A stretch of 64,000 nucleotides of DNA from Streptococcus oralis (GCF_002386345.1 NZ_CP023507.1:620001-684000); one strand, 5' to 3'. Shown: positions 29,174 to 38,579, counted from the first letter of the stretch. Numbers and translations are program-made. Notes: generated by a model from the sequence alone, not told the origin.

Positions 29174-31050
29174 TGTACAGTGGAAAGAAATTCCTACTAT
29201 TCTCACTGTTAGGTATCTTACTAGGTTATCTTTTTCATCGTTTGACGCTTTTGTATGATTCTTATACTGGAGATGCCCTAGATAAATGGAGTCGTCTCCT
29301 GATGGAAGGTCAAGATGAAGTTCTTCAGTCGCCATGGAATCTTTCTTTTACTGGAAAATCAAGTGCTTTTTTTCTACTAGGTTTTGTTATTATGTTGCTG
29401 ATTTATCTCTATATAGAGACTGGTAAAAAACAATACCGAGAAGGAGTAGAATACGGAAGTGCCCGTTTTGGCACTCTAAAAGAAAAGAAGCTCTTTTACG
29501 GTAAGGAATTTTCTCATGATACGATCTTAGCACAAGATGTTCGTTTGACATTGTTAGATAAAAAACCACCCCAATATGATAGAAATAAGAATATTGCGGT
29601 GATCGGAGGTTCAGGAAGTGGGAAGACATTTCGCTTTGTGAAACCCAATCTGATTCAGATGAATAGTTCTAATATTGTAGTGGATCCTAAAGATCATTTG
29701 GCCGAGAAAACAGGTAAACTCTTTTTAGAAAATGGTTACCAAGTAAAGGTGTTAGATTTAGTCAATATGAAGAACTCAGATGGTTTCAATCCTTTTCGCT
29801 ATATAGAGGCAGAAAATGATTTGAATCGCATGCTGACGGTTTATTTTAATAATACCAAAGGCTCTGGATCCCGTAGTGATCCATTTTGGGATGAAGCTTC
29901 TATGACTTTGGTACGAGCTTTAGCCTCCTACTTGGTCGATTTCTATAATCCACCCAAAACAAGAGAACAGCTCATAGAAGAAAGTCGTTTAAGTCAAAAA
30001 GAATACCAAAACTTGTTGAAACGTCAAAAAAAAGAAGTGGAAGAGCGAAAAAAACGAGGGCGTTATCCAAGTTTTGCTGAAATCTCAAAACTCATTAAAC
30101 ACTTATCCAATGGTGAAAACCAAGAAAAAAGTGTCTTAGAAATTTTATTTGAAAATTATGCTAAAAAGTATGGGACTGAAAATTTTACCATGCGAAATTG
30201 GGCAGATTTTCAAAATTATAAGGATAAGACCCTGGATTCTGTTATAGCTGTAACCACTGCTAAATTTGCCCTCTTCAATATTCAAAGTGTCATGGATTTG
30301 ACCAAAAGAGATACCCTTGATATGAAGACATGGGGCAAGGAAAAATCAATGGTTTACTTAGTTATCCCAGATAACGATAGTACCTTTCGCTTTCTTTCAG
30401 CCCTCTTTTTTACAACCGTATTTCAAACCCTGACAAGACAAGCAGATATTGATTTTAAGGGTCAGTTGCCTCTTCATGTGAGATTTTACTTAGATGAGTT
30501 CCCAAATATCGGAGAAATTCCAGATTTTGCTGAACAAACCTCAACAGTCCGTTCTCGAAATATGAGTCTCGTTCCTATTCTACAAAATATTGCCCAACTT
30601 CAAGGGCTCTATAAAGAAAAAGAAGCTTGGAAAACCATTCTTGGGAACTGTGATAGCTTAGTCTACTTAGGTGGTAATGATGAAGATACCTTTAAATTTA
30701 TGAGTGGTTTACTCGGTAAACAAACCATTGATGTTCGAAATACTAGTCGTTCCTTTGGCCAGACAGGTTCAGGATCCCTTTCTCATCAAAAGATTGCTCG
30801 TGATTTAATGACACCTGATGAAGTCGGAAATATGAAACGGCATGAATGCTTGGTCCGAATTGCCAATATGCCTGTCTTTAAAAGCAAAAAATACAATTCA
30901 ACCAAGCATCCAAACTGGAAGTACCTAGCCAATCAAGAAACCGATGAACGGTGGTGGAACTATCAAATCAATCCTTTGAATCAAAGACAAGAAAATCATC
31001 TTGAAGGCCTTAGAATTCGTGATTTAACTTTTGAATCTAGTTTAAAATAA
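29170..31050 (+). CDS. virD4: VirD4/PcfC-type type IV coupling protein
   Basis: A hexameric inner-membrane ATPase that feeds the relaxase-DNA complex to the transfer channel. Two N-terminal membrane segments (about residues 6-26 and 58-80) precede the VirD4/TraG domain. Walker A is GGSGSGKTFRF (about 144-154), Walker B is FYLDEFPNIGEIPD, and GNCDSLVYLGGND follows. A basic, coiled insertion sits at about 265-310. ATG occurs twice at the start (29170 and 29173). Confidence 0.93.
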   Translation: MMYSGKKFLLFSLLGILLGYLFHRLTLLYDSYTGDALDKWSRLLMEGQDEVLQSPWNLSFTGKSSAFFLLGFVIMLLIYLYIETGKKQYREGVEYGSARFGTLKEKKLFYGKEFSHDTILAQDVRLTLLDKKPPQYDRNKNIAVIGGSGSGKTFRFVKPNLIQMNSSNIVVDPKDHLAEKTGKLFLENGYQVKVLDLVNMKNSDGFNPFRYIEAENDLNRMLTVYFNNTKGSGSRSDPFWDEASMTLVRALASYLVDFYNPPKTREQLIEESRLSQKEYQNLLKRQKKEVEERKKRGRYPSFAEISKLIKHLSNGENQEKSVLEILFENYAKKYGTENFTMRNWADFQNYKDKTLDSVIAVTTAKFALFNIQSVMDLTKRDTLDMKTWGKEKSMVYLVIPDNDSTFRFLSALFFTTVFQTLTRQADIDFKGQLPLHVRFYLDEFPNIGEIPDFAEQTSTVRSRNMSLVPILQNIAQLQGLYKEKEAWKTILGNCDSLVYLGGNDEDTFKFMSGLLGKQTIDVRNTSRSFGQTGSGSLSHQKIARDLMTPDEVGNMKRHECLVRIANMPVFKSKKYNSTKHPNWKYLANQETDERWWNYQINPLNQRQENHLEGLRIRDLTFESSLK

Positions 31051-31070
31051 AAATAGAAAAGAGGAAATAG

Positions 31071-31313
31071 ATGATTACGCATTTTAAAGGTTTTGTTTAT
31101 GGAGTAGACGCAAGTGCTATGTTTGCACAAGCTATGTCTTTGTTACAGAAGGGATTGATTGCGGTTGGTGCCTTTCTCGTTGTTGTAGGGATTGTCAACC
31201 TAGCAACCAATATTAAAGATGGTGGACCAGGTGTTCGGAATGCCATTCTTGAAATTGTCGGTGGAGTTATGGTCGGGGCTGCTGGAGCCTTTGTAACTCA
31301 GATTTCAATTTAG
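31071..31313 (+). CDS. VirB2-like small membrane protein of the transfer channel
   Basis: An 80-residue protein with two hydrophobic segments (about residues 27-45 and 60-78) joined by a glycine-containing turn. This is the size and layout of VirB2/TrbC-type pilin-like subunits in Gram-positive type IV secretion systems. There is no clear signal cleavage site. It lies between VirD4 and the VirB6-like gene, as is common in such operons. Confidence 0.65.
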   Translation: MITHFKGFVYGVDASAMFAQAMSLLQKGLIAVGAFLVVVGIVNLATNIKDGGPGVRNAILEIVGGVMVGAAGAFVTQISI

Positions 31314-31329
31314 GAGGATAAACAATGAC

Positions 31330-32184
31330 ATGAATCTTAGTTTAGTCTCACCCTTTGTTTACCTTGCATCTGAAAAAATATCAGCTGAAAATTTATTTGA
31401 AGGATTTAATGTGGATTTACAATCTACGGTAGATCTGATTAAATCCCTATCTAGCTACAATCCAACCGTTTGGACTTATATGTCTAGTATTACTAAAAGT
31501 GTCATGCAGCCCCTTGGAGTTGCGATTTTATCAGTTGTTCTCATCTTAGAATTTTCGAAGATGGCAAAGAAAATTGCTAACTCAGGAGGAGCGATGACCT
31601 TTGAAGCATTAGCACCGATGTTGATTAGTTATATCATGGTCGCAGTTGTAATTACCAATACTACCGTTATTGTAGAAGCCATCATCGGGATTGCAAGTCA
31701 CGCCATTGAACAAGTGGCTTCGATTGTGGCTCACGGTGGCGCAAAGTATGATACAATCTCTGGATTAAAAGGTTCAGGATTTATTGGCCGTATGATTGTA
31801 GGCTTTTTCGCCCTCCTCATTTGGCTTGTTCGGATAGTAAGTGCAGCTATGGTCAATCTTTTGGTATCTATTCGATTTATTCAACTCTACCTTATGATTC
31901 CATTTGCCCCTCTTACGATTCCAACATTTTTAAGCGATGAATGGAAGTCTATTGGTATTGGCTATTTAAAAAATATTATGGTTTATGCGGTACAAGGGGT
32001 TCTTATTTTTCTGATTGTTTCTCTTGTTCCTTTATTTGAATCTGCTGGGAAAATAGCTGTTTCAAATGGTGCAGGAGTCTTGCAATCACTTGCGATTATG
32101 TTTGGTAGTTTGGTACAAGCTATCTTACTGATTATTGCCCTCGTTGGTTCTCAACGTACGGCTCGCTCAATCTTAGGTATGTAA
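31330..32184 (+). CDS. VirB6/TrbL-like channel protein
   Basis: A 284-residue integral membrane protein with about six to seven segments, the VirB6-like scaffold of Gram-positive conjugation machines. The ribosome site AGGAGG lies before a two-codon ORF (ATG ACA TGA, 31324-31332) whose stop overlaps this ATG. Initiation therefore may depend on reinitiation after that mini-ORF. A terminator follows the gene. Confidence 0.8.
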   Translation: MNLSLVSPFVYLASEKISAENLFEGFNVDLQSTVDLIKSLSSYNPTVWTYMSSITKSVMQPLGVAILSVVLILEFSKMAKKIANSGGAMTFEALAPMLISYIMVAVVITNTTVIVEAIIGIASHAIEQVASIVAHGGAKYDTISGLKGSGFIGRMIVGFFALLIWLVRIVSAAMVNLLVSIRFIQLYLMIPFAPLTIPTFLSDEWKSIGIGYLKNIMVYAVQGVLIFLIVSLVPLFESAGKIAVSNGAGVLQSLAIMFGSLVQAILLIIALVGSQRTARSILGM

Positions 32185-32190
32185 TTAGAT

Positions 32191-32224
32191 AAAGGCTAGG
32201 AAGTGATTGCTTCTTAGCCTTTTT
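32191..32224 (+). terminator. Intra-operon terminator before the PrgI gene
   Basis: AAAGGCTAGGAAG pairs with CTTCTTAGCCTTT (one mismatch), followed by TTTTT. It could reduce expression of VirB4 and later genes relative to the upstream channel genes. Confidence 0.8.
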
Positions 32225-32237
32225 AGAAAGGAAAGTC

Positions 32238-32597
32238 ATGAATACACGTGTCTTTAAAGACATCTCAAAATACCAACACAGGGCTTGGTTAGGTTTCACC
32301 ACAAGACAAATCATCTTTGTTTTACCAGCTTTTATTGTCACAATTATTGTTTTGGGTTTGAATCTCTTTTTCTGGCAATTTGGAGATTGGTTTGTTTACG
32401 GTTTTGTGTTTGCTTTTACCATCCCCCTCATGCTTTTTGGAGTCTATAAACCCAATGATTTATATTTTGAACATTATTTGAAATACCGTCTTCATTTTGA
32501 ACTAACGGTTCCCCTACGCACAATTACAGGAAAGAAAGGACCTGAACATGAAAAGAAAATCAAATACATTAAAGAAACAAAAAACTTCAATGACTAA
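32238..32597 (+). CDS. prgI: PrgI-family (VirB3-like) membrane protein
   Basis: A 119-residue protein with two adjacent membrane segments (about residues 27-50 and 54-74) and the motif DISKYQHRAWLGFTTRQ at the N-terminus. This is typical of PrgI proteins, which associate with VirB4. It overlaps the VirB4 gene by 50 bases in another frame, which suggests coupled expression. Confidence 0.82.
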   Translation: MNTRVFKDISKYQHRAWLGFTTRQIIFVLPAFIVTIIVLGLNLFFWQFGDWFVYGFVFAFTIPLMLFGVYKPNDLYFEHYLKYRLHFELTVPLRTITGKKGPEHEKKIKYIKETKNFND

Positions 32598-34905
32598 TCA
32601 GAAAGAAGTAGTTAAAGGAAAAAAAGAGGAAGTGTTACCCTCTACGTCTAATACTCTTTCCTATCAAGCCCTGTATCAAAATGGTCTGATGCAGGTGAAA
32701 GAAGATTATTTCTCACAAAGCTACTTACTTGGTGATGTCAATTACCAGACCGTTGGTTTAGAAGATAAGGGCGCAATCATTGAGAAGTATTCTGATTTGA
32801 TTAACTCCCTAGACGATCAAACCAACTTCCAATTGACTATCTTTAATAAAAGATTGAATCTAGAAAAATTCAGACAAAGTGTTTTGTATGAGGAAAAAGA
32901 AGATGGGTATGATAGCTATCGTAAAGAATTGAATCGGATGATGAATCAGAATTTAGACAGTGGTGAAAATAATTTTTCAGCTGTGAAACTGATTAGCTTT
33001 GGTAGAAAGGATTCTAATCCCAAACAAGCCTATCGTTCCTTGTCCCAAATAGGAGAATATTTCAAGAGTGGTTTCTCAGAAATTGATGCACGATTTGAAT
33101 CCTTGGCTGGAGAAGAGCGTGTCAACTTGTTGGCCGATATGCTTAGAGGAGAACACCATCTTCCTTTTTCTTACCGTGATTTAACGAGATCTGGTCAGAC
33201 AACTCGTCACTTTATAGCACCTAATCTCTTGGATTTTAAAAACAAGAATTACCTACAAATCAATGACCGCTTGTTGCAGATTGTCTATGTCAGAGACTAT
33301 GGTATGGAGTTAGGAGATCAGTTTATCAGAGACCTCATGCAAGGAGATTTGGAATTGATTGTGAGCCTCCATGCTCAAAGTTCGACCAAGGCGGATGCTA
33401 TGAAGAAACTACGAACAAAGAAGACCTTGATGGAATCCCAAAAGATTGGGGAACAACAAAAACTAGCTCGTACAGGTATCTATTTGGAAAAAGTAGGCCA
33501 TGTTTTAGAAAGCAATATCGATGAAGCTGAAGAACTCTTAAAAACCATGACCGAGACAGGAGATAAACTATTTCAAACTGTCTTCTTGATTGGGGTCTTT
33601 GGTCAGGATGAAGAAGAACTCAAACAAGCACTAGATACGATTCAACAAGTGGCCGGCTCAAATGACCTAATGATTGATAAACTACCATATATGCAAGAAG
33701 CAGCCTTTAATAGTTTGCTGCCATTTGGTTGTGATTTTTTAGAGGGAGTATCACGGAGTTTATTAACATCTAATGTAGCAGTGAACTCTCCTTGGACTTC
33801 AGTAGACTTACAAGACCGTAGTGGGAAATATTATGGTATCAATCAAATCTCAAGCAATATTATTACCATTGATCGAAGCCTATTAAATACACCGTCTGGT
33901 CTGATTTTAGGAACATCAGGAGCTGGGAAAGGGATGGCAACCAAGCATGAAATTATCACGACCAAAATCAAGGAATCTGGTGAAAATACTGAAATTATCA
34001 TCGTGGATCCAGAAGCAGAATACAGTGTCATTGGACGAGCTTTTGGTGGAGAAATGATTGATATTGCGCCCGACTCCCAGACTTATCTCAATGTACTTGA
34101 CTTGTCTGAGGAAAATATGGATGAGGATCCTGTTAAGGTAAAATCAGAATTTCTTTTATCCTTTATCGGTAAGTTATTGGATAGAAAAATGGACGGAAGA
34201 GAAAAATCGATTATCGACAGAGTCACCAGACTCACCTATCAGTCATTTAAAGAGCCTTCTTTGGAAGAATGGGTCTTTGTCTTGAGCCAACAACCAGAAG
34301 AAGAAGCGCAGAATTTGGCACTTGATATGGAACTGTATGTCGAAGGTTCTCTTGATATTTTTTCTCATAAGACCAATATTCAGACAGGATCTAATTTCTT
34401 AATCTATAATGTTAAAAAGTTAGGAGATGAGCTGAAACAAATTGCTCTTATGGTTGTTTTTGATCAGATATGGAACCGTGTCGTTCGGAACCAAAAATTA
34501 GGGAAGAAGACCTGGATTTATTTTGATGAAATGCAACTTCTCTTATTAGATAAATATGCCAGTGATTTCTTCTTTAAATTGTGGAGTCGTGTCAGAAAAT
34601 ATGGAGCCAGTCCGACTGGGATAACCCAAAATGTCGAAACTTTATTGTTAGATCCAAATGGTAGACGGATTATTGCAAATAGTGAATTTATGATTCTCCT
34701 CAAGCAAGCAAAAAATGACCGAGAAGAACTGGTTCAACTCTTAGGATTGTCAAAAGAACTTGAAAAACACCTAGTCAATCCAGAAAAAGGGGCAGGACTA
34801 ATAAAAGCTGGTTCCGTTGTCGTTCCCTTTAAAAATAAGATTCCTCAAGGTACTCAATTGTTTGATATCATGAGTACGGATCCTGATAAAATGGCTTCTA
34901 ATTAA
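32548..34905 (+). CDS. virB4: VirB4-family conjugation ATPase
   Basis: A 785-residue ATPase that powers assembly of the type IV secretion channel. An N-terminal VirB4 domain (about residues 30-400) leads to the ATPase domain with Walker A GTSGAGKGM (about 453-461). Walker B is WIYFDEMQLLL (about 655-665). No membrane segment is evident, so it is held by PrgI. The first ATG (32548) has AAAGGA upstream; a later in-frame ATG at 32590 lacks a ribosome site. Confidence 0.93.
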   Translation: MKRKSNTLKKQKTSMTNQKEVVKGKKEEVLPSTSNTLSYQALYQNGLMQVKEDYFSQSYLLGDVNYQTVGLEDKGAIIEKYSDLINSLDDQTNFQLTIFNKRLNLEKFRQSVLYEEKEDGYDSYRKELNRMMNQNLDSGENNFSAVKLISFGRKDSNPKQAYRSLSQIGEYFKSGFSEIDARFESLAGEERVNLLADMLRGEHHLPFSYRDLTRSGQTTRHFIAPNLLDFKNKNYLQINDRLLQIVYVRDYGMELGDQFIRDLMQGDLELIVSLHAQSSTKADAMKKLRTKKTLMESQKIGEQQKLARTGIYLEKVGHVLESNIDEAEELLKTMTETGDKLFQTVFLIGVFGQDEEELKQALDTIQQVAGSNDLMIDKLPYMQEAAFNSLLPFGCDFLEGVSRSLLTSNVAVNSPWTSVDLQDRSGKYYGINQISSNIITIDRSLLNTPSGLILGTSGAGKGMATKHEIITTKIKESGENTEIIIVDPEAEYSVIGRAFGGEMIDIAPDSQTYLNVLDLSEENMDEDPVKVKSEFLLSFIGKLLDRKMDGREKSIIDRVTRLTYQSFKEPSLEEWVFVLSQQPEEEAQNLALDMELYVEGSLDIFSHKTNIQTGSNFLIYNVKKLGDELKQIALMVVFDQIWNRVVRNQKLGKKTWIYFDEMQLLLLDKYASDFFFKLWSRVRKYGASPTGITQNVETLLLDPNGRRIIANSEFMILLKQAKNDREELVQLLGLSKELEKHLVNPEKGAGLIKAGSVVVPFKNKIPQGTQLFDIMSTDPDKMASN

Positions 34906-34916
34906 GGGGAAGGTAA

Positions 34917-37730
34917 ATGAAGGATAAAAGAGAAATCATACGTGCACGAAAGGCATTTAGAAGAAGTCTAAAAGATGAGAAGAAATTCTTGAAACAAGGA
35001 AAGAAGGAGGTGAAGAAACAGAAAAAAGATTCCGCTGTACTGGATGAAAAACCATGGAAAAAAGAGATAAAAGAAAAGCTAGAGGAGATGAGAGAAGCTT
35101 CAAAGGAGAGAGTAAAACAAGCAAATGAAGACTACAATCATATTCTTCAAAATAGTCCTCCATCTCTTTTGAATCGGAAAGAATTAAGAGACAGACGGTT
35201 GCCTCATGCTAGGAAACGATTGAAAATAGCTAAGAAGCAATTTAGAGAAGCCAAGGTAGAAGCAAAAGAAGAAAGAAAAGAGAGTCGTAAAGAAAGAAAA
35301 ACCAATCAAAAATTTCTCTACGGTCAGGAATCGAAACAAAAATCTAATTTTTTCTTTCAAGGGAAGAGTTTAGAAGAATTAAAAGCTAAGAAAGAAGTCA
35401 AGGCCGCAAAAGAGAATCTAAAATCTACTAAACAAGCCTATAAGTCCAAAAAAGTCAGTAGGAAAGCCAAAACTTTTCTTTATGTCCTTGGACGTGAAGG
35501 TGGAGAGTTAGCTTCAGAAAATGAAGATTTAGAAGGCTATCGCATACTTCAAGAGACAATTAGAAAAGGAAAACGCTACAGTCGGCTTTCTTATAATCTT
35601 GGAAAAGCTAGTGTCAAAACAGGACAAGCAACAGGTCGTTTTACCAAGAAAAGACTGACCAACACAAAAGAGCGATACCATCATTTTAAGGATGGAAAAG
35701 GATGGAAACTAGCGAAAGATAAACCAAGCTCCTTTAAAAATCGGTTTCGAAAATTAAAGAAACAAGGTCCTACAAGTGTTCGAAACATCTATCAAAAACT
35801 AAAAGCAGCCTTTTCCTTCTTTACATTTGTGGCTGGAAATCCTGTAACCTGGATAGTTGGAGGAATAGTCTTTCTTCTTTTACTTATAATGAGCTTCTTT
35901 TTAGGATTTTCATCTGCTAGTTTGATTCAACAAGATGAATTTGAATTAACAAAAGCTTATACCCACCTAACTTGGGAAGACGCAGAACAAACTCGTACAA
36001 ATGAAAAAGGAATTACCTATTACACAAAAGTTGATGATGTGATGGGGTATATGAACTTTAAATTCCATGACTATGAGTTACACAAACCAGTTCATTTATT
36101 TAGTTCAGAAACTTACAAGGATTATCTATCTACTTTGTGGCATGATTTAAACGATGGGGAAGATTTGAAATCCATGCAAGACCTTTATGAAACTCCTAAG
36201 TATAAACTCTCGAAAAACGATCAAGAGGAAATGAAGGAACTAAAAGAAGAGGGTGTCTATACTTCCATGCAGGAATTGGACAATCCATTTGAAGGGAAAA
36301 GCAACGAAGATAGTCTAACCATGACTTATCGTTATGGATACTATGATTTAGACGGAAAACCTACTCTTCAGGAGTATATTCTACTAGAAGCGAAGGCTCA
36401 CCAAACAATTGTCGCACCAATGGATGGTGTTGTATCTCTAGACGGAGATGATGTTATTCTCACTAACGGAAAAGGAGAGAATGAGAGTCGATTGACCTTG
36501 TATTCTATTCATAATGGCCGTGCGATTGAGGGGACAAGAGTCCTAACGGGTGATATTATTGGTGAAACACCAGACGATACAGGTTTGAAAGTTTCCTATC
36601 AAAAGTATAAAAACAAGAAAGAAAAATTGGTGTATGTCAATCCGCAATTTTATTTTCCAAAAGTCATTCAACTTCAGACCACTATCTTACCTGCCATTGG
36701 TCAGTTTGGTGGGGATGAGTTTGAACGTGCAAAACATATTTATGAGTTTTTGAAATCTCAAGGGGCAAGTCCTCAAGCCATTGCGGCTATTTTAGGAAAT
36801 TGGTCGGTAGAATCTTCTATCAATCCAAAACGAGCTGAGGGAGATTATTTATCTCCTCCAGTTGGCGCTACCGATTCCTCATGGGATGATGAAAGCTGGT
36901 TAGCAATTGGAGGTCCAGCCATTTATAGTGGTGCTTATCCTAATATTCTTCACAGAGGTTTAGGTTTAGGGCAATGGACAGATACTGCAGATGGTTCAAC
37001 ACGTCATACAGCTTTATTGAATTATGCACGCATCCAAAATAAGAAGTGGTATGATTTAGACCTCCAACTTGATTTTATGCTTCACGGGGACAGTCCTTAC
37101 TATCAAAGTTGGTTAAAGGATTTCTTTGGAAATACGGGCAGTGCAGCCAATCTCGCCCAACTCTTCCTTACCTATTGGGAGGGAAATTCTGGTGACAAAC
37201 TACTGGAAAGACAAACTAGGGCAACGGAATGGTATTACCAAATTGAAAAAGGCTTCAGCCAAACAAATGGAGGACAAGCAAAGAGTGATCCACAATCCCT
37301 TGAAGGGGTTCGTGGGGACTTGTATGATCATTCTGTTCCTGGTGGTGGAGATGGTATGGCCTATGCCTATGGACAATGTACATGGGGTGTTGCGGCTCGT
37401 ATGAACCAGTTAGGCTTAAAATTAAAAGGAAGTAATGGAGAGAAGATTTCAATCATTAATACCATGGGAAATGGTCAGGACTGGGTTGCGACAGCTTCAA
37501 GTCTTGGAGGGGAAACTGGCTCTACACCAAGAGCAGGTGCCATTGTTTCTTTTGTAGGAGGTACACATGGGACACCAGCAGACTATGGTCATGTGGCTTT
37601 TGTAGAGAAGGTCTATGATGATGGTTCTTTTCTAGTTTCTGAAACCAACTATGGTGGAAACCCTAACTATACCTTTAGAAAAATCTCTCAAGCAGATAGT
37701 GCCATTAGTTTTGCCTATACTACGAAATAG
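34917..37730 (+). CDS. Membrane-anchored two-domain cell-wall hydrolase of the transfer system (VirB1-like)
   Basis: A 937-residue protein with four parts. A very basic, coiled-coil N-terminus of about 300 residues (cytoplasmic) is followed by one membrane segment (about 305-328). An extracellular phage-tail-lysozyme-like domain comes next (about 595-770; QAIAAILGNWSVESSINPKRAEG). The end is a C-terminal CHAP amidase/endopeptidase domain (about 805-937) with catalytic Cys in QCTWG and His in YGHVAFVE. It opens peptidoglycan for the conjugation channel. The long cytoplasmic coil is unusual for a hydrolase and may contact VirB4 or the relaxosome. Confidence 0.88.
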   Translation: MKDKREIIRARKAFRRSLKDEKKFLKQGKKEVKKQKKDSAVLDEKPWKKEIKEKLEEMREASKERVKQANEDYNHILQNSPPSLLNRKELRDRRLPHARKRLKIAKKQFREAKVEAKEERKESRKERKTNQKFLYGQESKQKSNFFFQGKSLEELKAKKEVKAAKENLKSTKQAYKSKKVSRKAKTFLYVLGREGGELASENEDLEGYRILQETIRKGKRYSRLSYNLGKASVKTGQATGRFTKKRLTNTKERYHHFKDGKGWKLAKDKPSSFKNRFRKLKKQGPTSVRNIYQKLKAAFSFFTFVAGNPVTWIVGGIVFLLLLIMSFFLGFSSASLIQQDEFELTKAYTHLTWEDAEQTRTNEKGITYYTKVDDVMGYMNFKFHDYELHKPVHLFSSETYKDYLSTLWHDLNDGEDLKSMQDLYETPKYKLSKNDQEEMKELKEEGVYTSMQELDNPFEGKSNEDSLTMTYRYGYYDLDGKPTLQEYILLEAKAHQTIVAPMDGVVSLDGDDVILTNGKGENESRLTLYSIHNGRAIEGTRVLTGDIIGETPDDTGLKVSYQKYKNKKEKLVYVNPQFYFPKVIQLQTTILPAIGQFGGDEFERAKHIYEFLKSQGASPQAIAAILGNWSVESSINPKRAEGDYLSPPVGATDSSWDDESWLAIGGPAIYSGAYPNILHRGLGLGQWTDTADGSTRHTALLNYARIQNKKWYDLDLQLDFMLHGDSPYYQSWLKDFFGNTGSAANLAQLFLTYWEGNSGDKLLERQTRATEWYYQIEKGFSQTNGGQAKSDPQSLEGVRGDLYDHSVPGGGDGMAYAYGQCTWGVAARMNQLGLKLKGSNGEKISIINTMGNGQDWVATASSLGGETGSTPRAGAIVSFVGGTHGTPADYGHVAFVEKVYDDGSFLVSETNYGGNPNYTFRKISQADSAISFAYTTK

Positions 37731-37742
37731 AAGAGTTTACAC

Positions 37743-37771
37743 TTGAAATTTTAGCTATTTTCAGGTAAAAT
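37743..37771 (+). promoter_or_regulatory. Promoter of the repeat-containing small transcript
   Basis: TTGAAA (37743-37748), a 17-base spacer and TAAAAT (37766-37771). It lies after the hydrolase gene and about 40 bases before the 54-bp repeats. Confidence 0.65.
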
Positions 37772-37782
37772 AGATAGTGTAG

Positions 37783-37911
37783 ATGAGTGGTCGGCTCATG
37801 GTCAATCTGATAGTAATCTTGGACATAAGGGCCAAGCGGTGGCGGACACCAGAACGAAATCCGATAGCAATCTTGGACGTAAGGGCCAAGCGGTGGCAGA
37901 CACCAGAATAA
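37783..37911 (+). CDS. Possible 42-residue repeat peptide (or non-coding sRNA)
   Basis: An ORF of 42 codons, ATG at 37783, spans both 54-bp repeats. It encodes two copies of a basic motif (ILDIRAKRWRTPE and ILDVRAKRWQTPE). There is no ribosome site before the ATG, and the region sits between a promoter and a terminator, so an untranslated small RNA is as likely. Differences between the repeat copies are few, so coding constraint cannot be judged. Confidence 0.35.
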   Translation: MSGRLMVNLIVILDIRAKRWRTPERNPIAILDVRAKRWQTPE

Positions 37912-37916
37912 ACCGA
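37809..37916 (+). repeat. Two tandem 54-bp direct repeats
   Basis: Unit 1 is 37809-37862 and unit 2 is 37863-37916. Both share GATAG-AATCTTGGAC and the long block AAGGGCCAAGCGGTGGC, with few differences over the first 45 or so bases. The period is a multiple of three. Confidence 0.85.
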
Positions 37917-37922
37917 CTGACT

Positions 37923-37956
37923 AGGTGGCTTACAGATTCTGTAAACCACCTTTTTT
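37923..37956 (+). terminator. Terminator of the repeat-containing transcript
   Basis: AGGTGGCTTACAG pairs with CTGTAAACCACCT (one mismatch) across a 3-base loop, followed by six T. With the promoter at 37743 it defines a transcript of about 180 bases. Confidence 0.9.
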
Positions 37957-37967
37957 GTGAGGAAGAT

Positions 37968-38534
37968 ATGGTAAATTCTAGAGATTATTGTAATCCAAAT
38001 TACACCGAAAAAATAAAACTTCAGCGTTTTTTTAATCAGTTACAAATTGCGGCTTCTTTTTTTAAAGAGCACTTCGTTGGCAAAATCATGTATTATGAAA
38101 CGGAAATAGAAAGTGTTGAACTTCATTTTTCACCTACTAATTTCATGCACCTATGTGGTGTTGATTACCGAAAAGGTGCAGGCAGTTTCTTTGACGATTG
38201 TTTAAATAGACATGTCATAATTGATGAGTTGAAAATAAAAAAAGATGGAACCACGATGCAAAAGTTACAAGTTTTAGGATCCATTGAGGAATTATTGGGA
38301 AAACATGTTCATCTAACTGGTTCAGGACGTTATTTGTATTTGGAGTTTGACTATGCTCTACGTACAAGAAAACAGATACTAGCATTAACATTGAAAGATA
38401 CATCAAAGAAAATTGTTCCTCAATCTTTATTAGATTTGAAGAGAAAGACAGTATTTCCAAAAGGTCAAAAAGTAATTTCAATTTACTCAAAACATTTACA
38501 AACGTCGGAACTTTTTTATTATTTAAAAGATTAG
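37968..38534 (+). CDS. PBECR4-like nuclease-domain protein (toxin candidate)
   Basis: A 188-residue protein, started at ATG 37968 behind GAGGAAG and after the terminator. The core (HFSPTNFMHLCGVDYRKGAGSFFDDCLNRHV, then GRYLYLEFDYALRTRKQILALTLK, then an end rich in Y and F) resembles the PBECR4 group of Barnase/EndoU/ColicinE5/RelE-like nucleases. I assign this from pattern memory only. The catalytic residues would be the conserved H in FMHL and basic residues later in the domain. No partner immunity gene is obvious. Confidence 0.5.
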   Translation: MVNSRDYCNPNYTEKIKLQRFFNQLQIAASFFKEHFVGKIMYYETEIESVELHFSPTNFMHLCGVDYRKGAGSFFDDCLNRHVIIDELKIKKDGTTMQKLQVLGSIEELLGKHVHLTGSGRYLYLEFDYALRTRKQILALTLKDTSKKIVPQSLLDLKRKTVFPKGQKVISIYSKHLQTSELFYYLKD

Positions 38535-38579
38535 TTTACATATCTTTTGTGGCATAATATATATTTTTATCATTTTAAG

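Noticed and set aside
37809..37916. CRISPR array
   Set aside because: Only two contiguous 54-bp repeats with no spacers and no cas genes nearby.
37761..37949. Minus-strand 62-codon ORF over the 54-bp repeats
   Set aside because: No ribosome site; runs into the terminator; the plus strand has the promoter and terminator.
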